NCBI RefSeq assembly: GCF_004682055.1
Contig: NZ_QUZU01000025.1
Location: 29,608-93,607, forward strand
Direction: 5' to 3'
Source: Pseudomonas kairouanensis
GTDB taxonomy: Bacteria > Pseudomonadota > Gammaproteobacteria > Pseudomonadales > Pseudomonadaceae
DNA length: 64,000 nucleotides
A program made the position numbers and the translations under genes. Shown here one piece after another: positions 57,967-64,000 of the stretch; the first letter of the stretch is position 1, and each line of letters opens with the position of its first letter. The notes below the pieces were generated by a model, which was given only the letters and a program-made list of their open reading frames with translations, was not told the DNA's origin and did not search any database.

Positions 57967-59691
57967 GTGGAGCTTTTATCTGGCGGTGAGATGCTCGTCC
58001 GCTTTTTGCGTGACGAAGGCGTCGACTATATCTACGGGTACCCAGGTGGTGCTCTGCTGCATGTCTACGACGCATTGTTCAAGGAACCGGCTGTTACCCA
58101 CATCCTGGTTCGCCATGAACAAGCTGCAACCCATATGGCTGACGGTTATGCCCGTGCCACCGGTAAAGCCGGTGTGGTACTGGTGACGTCCGGCCCAGGC
58201 GCAACCAATGCCATTACCGGCATCGCGACTGCGTATATGGACTCCATTCCGATGGTGATCATTTCTGGCCAGGTGGCAAGCACCATGGTCGGTACCGATG
58301 CATTCCAGGAAACCGACATGATCGGTATCTCCCGGCCGATCGTGAAACACAGCTTCATGATCAAGCACGCGTCGGAAATTCCGGAAGTCATGAAAAAGGC
58401 CTTCTACCTTGCACAGTCCGGTCGCCCGGGTCCTGTGGTGGTCGATATCCCGAAAGACATGACCAACCCGGCGGAAAAATTCGAATACGTCTTCCCCAAG
58501 AAAGCCAAGCTGCGTTCCTACAGCCCGGCTGTTCGTGGGCACTCGGGCCAAATCCGCAAAGCGGCAGAAATGCTGTTGGCGGCCAAGCGTCCAGTGCTCT
58601 ACTCGGGTGGCGGCGTGATTCTGGGCGGTGGTTCTGCTCCCCTGACCGAACTGGCCAAGCTGCTCAATCTGCCGGTGACCAATACCCTGATGGGCCTCGG
58701 CGCATTCCCGGGTTCGGACCGTCAGTTCGTCGGCATGCTCGGTATGCACGGTAGCTACACCGCCAACCTGACCATGCACCACGCCGACGTGATCCTGGCC
58801 GTGGGTGCGCGTTTCGATGACCGGGTGATCAACGGCGCGAGCAAGTTCTGCCCGAATGCCAAGATCATCCATATCGACATCGACCCGGCATCCATCTCCA
58901 AGACCATCAAGGCCGACGTGCCGATTGTAGGTCCTGTGGAAAGCGTATTGACCGAAATGGTCGCTGCGCTCAAGGACATCGGCGAAACGCCGAACAAGGA
59001 ATCCGTTGCCAGTTGGTGGAAGCAGATCGACGAATGGCGTGGTGATCGCGGCCTGTTCCCTTACGACAAGGGCGACGGCAGCATCATCAAGCCACAAACC
59101 GTGATCGAGACCCTGTGCGAAGTGACCAAGGGCGACGCCTTTGTGACCTCCGACGTGGGCCAGCACCAGATGTTCGCCGCGCAGTACTACAAGTTCGACA
59201 AGCCTAACCGCTGGATCAACTCCGGCGGCCTGGGCACGATGGGCTTTGGTTTCCCTGCGGCCATGGGCGTGAAACTGAGCTTCCCGGACACCGACGTGGC
59301 GTGCGTCACCGGTGAGGGCAGCATCCAGATGAACATCCAGGAGCTGTCGACGTGCCTGCAGTACGGCCTTCCGGTGAAGATCGTCTGCTTGAACAACGGC
59401 GTGCTGGGTATGGTTCGCCAGTGGCAGGACATGAGCTACGGTAGCCGTCACTCCCATTCCTACATGGAATCGCTGCCGGATTTCGTCAAGTTGGTTGAAG
59501 CCTATGGCCATGTCGGCATTCGCATCACCGATTTGAAAGATCTGAAGCCGAAGATGGAAGAGGCGTTCGCCATGAAGGACCGCCTGGTGTTCATCGATAT
59601 TCAGGTGGATACCAGCGAGCACGTCTACCCGATGCAGATCAAAGACGGCTCTATGCGCGACATGTGGCTGAACAAGACGGAGCGTACTTAA
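57967..59691 (+). CDS. ilvI: Acetolactate synthase large subunit
   Basis: TPP enzyme, first common step to valine, leucine and isoleucine. The GTG at 57967 is preferred: AGAGGTG ends six bases upstream and the protein begins MELLSGGEMLVRFL as in relatives, 574 residues. GYPGGALLHVYDAL, RHEQAATHMADGYAR (catalytic Glu) and TPP/Mg loop GEGSIQMNIQEL with LNNGVLGMV are present. ilvH follows after two bases. Confidence 0.97.
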   Translation: MELLSGGEMLVRFLRDEGVDYIYGYPGGALLHVYDALFKEPAVTHILVRHEQAATHMADGYARATGKAGVVLVTSGPGATNAITGIATAYMDSIPMVIISGQVASTMVGTDAFQETDMIGISRPIVKHSFMIKHASEIPEVMKKAFYLAQSGRPGPVVVDIPKDMTNPAEKFEYVFPKKAKLRSYSPAVRGHSGQIRKAAEMLLAAKRPVLYSGGGVILGGGSAPLTELAKLLNLPVTNTLMGLGAFPGSDRQFVGMLGMHGSYTANLTMHHADVILAVGARFDDRVINGASKFCPNAKIIHIDIDPASISKTIKADVPIVGPVESVLTEMVAALKDIGETPNKESVASWWKQIDEWRGDRGLFPYDKGDGSIIKPQTVIETLCEVTKGDAFVTSDVGQHQMFAAQYYKFDKPNRWINSGGLGTMGFGFPAAMGVKLSFPDTDVACVTGEGSIQMNIQELSTCLQYGLPVKIVCLNNGVLGMVRQWQDMSYGSRHSHSYMESLPDFVKLVEAYGHVGIRITDLKDLKPKMEEAFAMKDRLVFIDIQVDTSEHVYPMQIKDGSMRDMWLNKTERT

Positions 59692-59693
59692 TC

Positions 59694-60185
59694 ATGCGGC
59701 ACATTATCTCCCTGCTTCTGGAGAACGAACCCGGCGCTCTGTCCCGTGTTGTCGGCCTGTTTTCGCAACGCAACTACAACATCGAAAGCCTCACCGTGGC
59801 GCCGACCGAAGACCCGACGCTGTCGCGTTTGACGCTGACCACCGTGGGCCACGATGAGGTGATCGAGCAGATCACCAAGAACCTCAACAAGCTGATCGAA
59901 GTGGTCAAGCTGGTCGACCTGTCGGAAAGTGCCCACATCGAGCGTGAGCTGATGCTGGTCAAGGTCAAGGCCACGGGTGCCCAACGTGCCGAGATCAAGC
60001 GCACTACCGATATTTATCGCGGGCAGATCGTCGATGTGAGCGCCAGCGTTTATACCGTTCAACTGACCGGTACAAGCGACAAGCTGGACAGCTTCATCCA
60101 GTCGATCGGGACGGCCTCGATTCTGGAAACGGTACGCAGTGGTGTCACCGGGATTGCCCGTGGCGACAAAGTACTCAGCATCTAA
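59694..60185 (+). CDS. ilvH: Acetolactate synthase small (regulatory) subunit
   Basis: 163 residues. N-terminal ACT domain (HIISLLLENEPGALSRVVGL, YNIESLTVAPTED) binds valine for feedback inhibition; C-terminal domain includes TDIYRGQIVDVSASVYTVQL. Paired with ilvI, upstream of ilvC. Confidence 0.97.
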   Translation: MRHIISLLLENEPGALSRVVGLFSQRNYNIESLTVAPTEDPTLSRLTLTTVGHDEVIEQITKNLNKLIEVVKLVDLSESAHIERELMLVKVKATGAQRAEIKRTTDIYRGQIVDVSASVYTVQLTGTSDKLDSFIQSIGTASILETVRSGVTGIARGDKVLSI

Positions 60186-60232
60186 ACCAAATTAGCGAAT
60201 GGCCTTACGGCCTGGATATATAGAGGAACCTC

Positions 60233-61249
60233 ATGAAAGTTTATTACGATAAAGATTGTGACCTGTCGATCATCCAGGGCAAGAAAGTCGCCATTATCGG
60301 CTACGGCTCCCAGGGTCACGCACAAGCTTGCAACCTGAAAGATTCCGGCGTTGACGTGACTGTTGGCCTGCGCAAAGGCTCGGCCACTGTTGCCAAGGCT
60401 GAAGCCCACGGCCTGAAAGTGACTGACGTTGCTTCTGCTGTTGCTGCTGCCGACCTGGTCATGATCCTGACCCCGGACGAGTTCCAGTCTGCGCTGTACA
60501 AAAACGAAATCGAACCGAACATCAAGAAGGGCGCTACCCTGGCCTTCTCCCACGGCTTCGCCATTCACTACAACCAGGTTGTGCCGCGCGCCGACCTCGA
60601 CGTGATCATGATCGCGCCGAAGGCTCCTGGCCACACCGTACGTTCCGAATTCGTTCGCGGCGGCGGCATTCCTGACCTGATCGCGATCTACCAGGACGCT
60701 TCGGGCAATGCCAAAAACGTAGCACTGTCCTACGCTGCTGGCGTCGGTGGCGGCCGTACCGGCATCATCGAAACCACCTTCAAGGACGAGACCGAAACCG
60801 ACCTGTTCGGCGAACAAGCCGTTCTGTGCGGCGGTACCGTTGAGCTGGTCAAAGCCGGTTTCGAAACCCTGGTTGAAGCTGGCTATGCGCCAGAAATGGC
60901 CTACTTCGAATGCCTGCACGAACTGAAACTGATCGTTGACCTCATGTACGAAGGCGGTATCGCCAACATGAACTACTCGATCTCCAACAACGCCGAATAC
61001 GGTGAGTACGTGACTGGCCCGGAAGTTATCAACGCCGAGTCTCGTCAGGCTATGCGCAACGCCCTGAAACGTATTCAGGACGGCGAATACGCCAAAATGT
61101 TCATCACCGAAGGTGCTACCGGCTACCCTTCGATGACCGCCAAGCGTCGTAACAACGCCGCTCACGGTATCGAAGTGATCGGCGAGGAGCTGCGCTCCAT
61201 GATGCCGTGGATCGGTGCCAACAAGATCGTCGACAAAGCCAAAAACTAA
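60233..61249 (+). CDS. ilvC: Ketol-acid reductoisomerase
   Basis: NADPH- and Mg-dependent second enzyme of branched-chain synthesis, class I (short), 338 residues. GYGSQGHAQACNLKDSG and VGLRKGSA form the cofactor site; metal ligands lie in TTFKDETETDLFGEQ and the ECLHELKLIVDL region. AGAGGAAC precedes the ATG. Confidence 0.98.
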   Translation: MKVYYDKDCDLSIIQGKKVAIIGYGSQGHAQACNLKDSGVDVTVGLRKGSATVAKAEAHGLKVTDVASAVAAADLVMILTPDEFQSALYKNEIEPNIKKGATLAFSHGFAIHYNQVVPRADLDVIMIAPKAPGHTVRSEFVRGGGIPDLIAIYQDASGNAKNVALSYAAGVGGGRTGIIETTFKDETETDLFGEQAVLCGGTVELVKAGFETLVEAGYAPEMAYFECLHELKLIVDLMYEGGIANMNYSISNNAEYGEYVTGPEVINAESRQAMRNALKRIQDGEYAKMFITEGATGYPSMTAKRRNNAAHGIEVIGEELRSMMPWIGANKIVDKAKN

Positions 61250-61264
61250 GTCGTACGTCTCAAG

Positions 61265-61292
61265 GAAAAACGCGGCCTAGGCCGCGTTTTTT
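61265..61292 (+). terminator. Intrinsic terminator after ilvC
   Basis: AAAAACGCGGCC-TA-GGCCGCGTTTTTT: self-complementary, T6 tail, 15 bases after the stop. Confidence 0.92.
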
Positions 61293-61394
61293 CGTTTGGG
61301 GGGCGGGTTCTGGTATAAAGCTGCATCGTTTGCGGGCGAACACTGGCCGCAAGTACCTGTCGAATTTTTTTCACACCGTTGCAAGGTAAAGTCC

Positions 61395-62252
61395 ATGAGC
61401 GAACGTCCCGAAGAGCCAAACCAGGCCTCTGACGCCGAAAGCCTGCTACCGATCGATGAGCATGTCGAAGAAGGGCATGACGCGGAAGGCCGCAAGGTCC
61501 GGCATCGTGGCATCTATCTTCTGCCCAACCTGTTCACCACGGCGAACCTGTTTGCCGGCTTTTATTCAATCATCAACTCCATGAGCGCTCAAAGTGCGTT
61601 GGCGGCGGGGGATGCGGTAAGTGCCAGCAAATACTTCGGGTTTGCCGCTATCGCTATTTTCGTCGCCATGGTGCTCGATGGCCTTGATGGTCGCGTGGCG
61701 CGCATGACCAATACCCAGAGCGCGTTTGGTGCCGAGTACGACTCGTTATCGGACATGGTCGCGTTTGGCGTTGCACCTGCTCTGCTGGCGTTTGCCTGGG
61801 CGCTGGGTGATATGGGCAAAGTTGGCTGGATGGTTGCCTTCATCTATGTGGCGGGCGCTGCTTTGCGTTTGGCTCGCTTCAATACGCAGGTGGGTACAGC
61901 CGACAAGCGTTACTTCATCGGCTTGGCCAGTCCGGCTGCGGCGGGTGTCGTGGCGGGTATCGTCTGGGCATTCAGTGACTACGGTATCCAGGGCTCGAAG
62001 ATGTCGTTCCTGGTGGCCTTGATGGTTGCGGCCGCGGGAATGCTGATGGTCAGTAATATCAAGTACAACAGCTTCAAGGAGCTGGATTTGAAAGGGCGTG
62101 TGCCTTTCGTGGCGATCCTTGCGGTTGTCCTGGTGTTCGCAGTGGTCTTCAGTGACCCACCGCGGATCCTGCTGCTGGCATTCTTGGTTTATGCGGCTTC
62201 CGGCCCAGTGCAATATTTACTGCATCTGCGTCGGGACAAAACATTGCCTTAA
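61395..62252 (+). CDS. pssA: CDP-diacylglycerol-serine O-phosphatidyltransferase
   Basis: Inner-membrane enzyme making phosphatidylserine, precursor of phosphatidylethanolamine. 285 residues from an ATG at 61395. The CDP-alcohol motif DGLDGRVARMTNTQSAFGAEYDSLSD is split as DGLDGRVAR and GAEYDSLSD; eight or so membrane segments follow LLPNLFTTANLFAGFYS. This is the integral-membrane type, not the E. coli soluble type. Confidence 0.95.
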   Translation: MSERPEEPNQASDAESLLPIDEHVEEGHDAEGRKVRHRGIYLLPNLFTTANLFAGFYSIINSMSAQSALAAGDAVSASKYFGFAAIAIFVAMVLDGLDGRVARMTNTQSAFGAEYDSLSDMVAFGVAPALLAFAWALGDMGKVGWMVAFIYVAGAALRLARFNTQVGTADKRYFIGLASPAAAGVVAGIVWAFSDYGIQGSKMSFLVALMVAAAGMLMVSNIKYNSFKELDLKGRVPFVAILAVVLVFAVVFSDPPRILLLAFLVYAASGPVQYLLHLRRDKTLP

Positions 62253-62315
62253 TGTAATTTCCCCCATACTCCGCAGTCTATTGGTGCATCAGTTCTCCAA
62301 TGCCGCGGAGTTGCC

Positions 62316-63328
<1,013 letters not shown>

Positions 63329-63329
<1 letters not shown>

Positions 63330-63928
63330 TGCGTTATCCGATCTGGCGCATTGGCGTCTTTATAGCAGCCGCCGTGTGGCCGCTGTTTTGGCTATATGAG
63401 GCGTGGAACTCGGTCCTGGGGCCTGATCCTGGGAAAGTGCTGGTTGATCGGTTGGGGCTTGGAACGTTGATCCTGCTGCTGATCACGTTGGCAATGACGC
63501 CGCTACAGAAGCTGAGCGGTTGGGCGGGGTGGATAGCGGTACGTCGCCAATTGGGGTTGTGGTGCTTTGCTTATGTCGTACTGCACTTGGCGGCTTATTG
63601 TGTGTTTGTTCTTGGGCTGGATTGGTCGCAGTTGGGCGTAGAGTTGCGCAAGCGGCCTTATATCATCGTGGGCGCACTGGGTTTTCTCTCGCTGCTGGTA
63701 TTGGCAGTTACGTCTAATCGCTACAGTCAGCGTCGATTGGGGGGGCGATGGAAGAAGCTGCATCGATTGGTATATGTGATTCTGGGGCTAGGCCTACTGC
63801 ATATGTTGTGGATCGTGCGTGCTGATCTGAAGGAGTGGGCGATCTATGCATCTATAGGTGTGCTGCTGCTGGCCCTGCGACTACCGCCCGTGATGCGCCG
63901 CATCCCAAGGCTTATCGCCAAAAAATAA
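63329..63928 (+). CDS. msrQ: Heme-binding membrane subunit MsrQ
   Basis: Inner-membrane b-type cytochrome (formerly YedZ) passing quinone electrons to MsrP. 199 residues from the ATG at 63329, five to six membrane segments. Heme histidine candidates lie in VLHLAAY and KLHRLVYVILGLGLLHML. Confidence 0.96.
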
Positions 63929-63956
63929 CCTTCTGCAACAAAATCAGAATTAAAGG

Positions 63957-63984
63957 TTGACGGCAGATTCTGGAAGCCTATAAT
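63957..63984 (+). promoter_or_regulatory. Strong promoter of stable-RNA type at window end
   Basis: TTGACG (63957-63962), 16 bases, perfect TATAAT (63979-63984), then a GC-rich discriminator TCGCCCC. This pattern, as at 16242, marks rRNA or tRNA promoters; the gene itself is outside the window. Confidence 0.75.
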
Positions 63985-64000
63985 TCGCCCCACTTCCGGA

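Overview
The window is chromosomal core DNA of a Pseudomonas, most likely a member of the P. fluorescens group. The evidence is the gene order (dnaK-dnaJ-dapB-carA-carB-greA; ftsH-folP-glmM-tpiA-secG-tRNA-Leu-tRNA-fMet-rimP-nusA-infB-rbfA-truB-rpsO-pnp; pcnB-crcZ-cbrB-cbrA-cbrX-gluQ-dksA; ilvI-ilvH-ilvC-pssA-msrP-msrQ), together with GC-rich codon use and fluorescens-type REP hairpins. I see no prophage, insertion sequence, integron or CRISPR array.

Layout. 1-10.5 kb: 3' part of dnaK, then dnaJ, dapB, the carAB-greA operon behind a structured leader, a small membrane protein, and the divergent RNA-related genes yhbY and rlmE. 10.7-25.3 kb: a long plus-strand housekeeping block for proteolysis (ftsH), folate (folP), cell-wall precursor (glmM), glycolysis (tpiA), secretion (secG), two tRNAs, then ribosome maturation, translation and RNA turnover (rimP to pnp). 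25.3-26.4 kb: a periplasmic double-BON protein behind a probable sigma-54 promoter, followed by a terminator and a REPIN. 26.4-46 kb: minus strand, with a large AsmA/DUF748 protein, a methyltransferase, an MpaB-type protein, acs, pgi, panBC, folK, pcnB, then the catabolite-control module (CbrA sensor, CbrB activator, CrcZ RNA with its sigma-54 promoter and CbrB site, and the small membrane protein CbrX), gluQ and dksA. 46-51.5 kb: an aminotransferase, sfsA, a Rieske protein, a heme-type ABC importer (phuTUV) and a PrrF iron-responsive small RNA under a Fur-box promoter. 51.5-57.5 kb: a TfoX C-terminal-domain protein, a pentapeptide protein, an APH/AAA fusion kinase, PBP1b (mrcB), a TPR lipoprotein and a YqcC-family protein. 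57.5-64 kb: ilvIHC, pssA, the MsrPQ periplasmic methionine sulfoxide repair pair, and at the very end a strong promoter of stable-RNA type.

The most informative features are non-coding: crcZ (39340-39706, minus) and prrF (51316-51428, minus), both recognisable with complete promoters, operators and terminators. Next come the sigma-54 promoter with a 12-bp inverted-repeat candidate enhancer before the BON gene, four TGTTAC direct repeats upstream of panB, the carAB leader attenuator, and the short gene cbrX overlapping cbrA. I did not find a convincing wholly novel multi-gene system; the window is mainly core genome, and the undescribed elements are regulatory.
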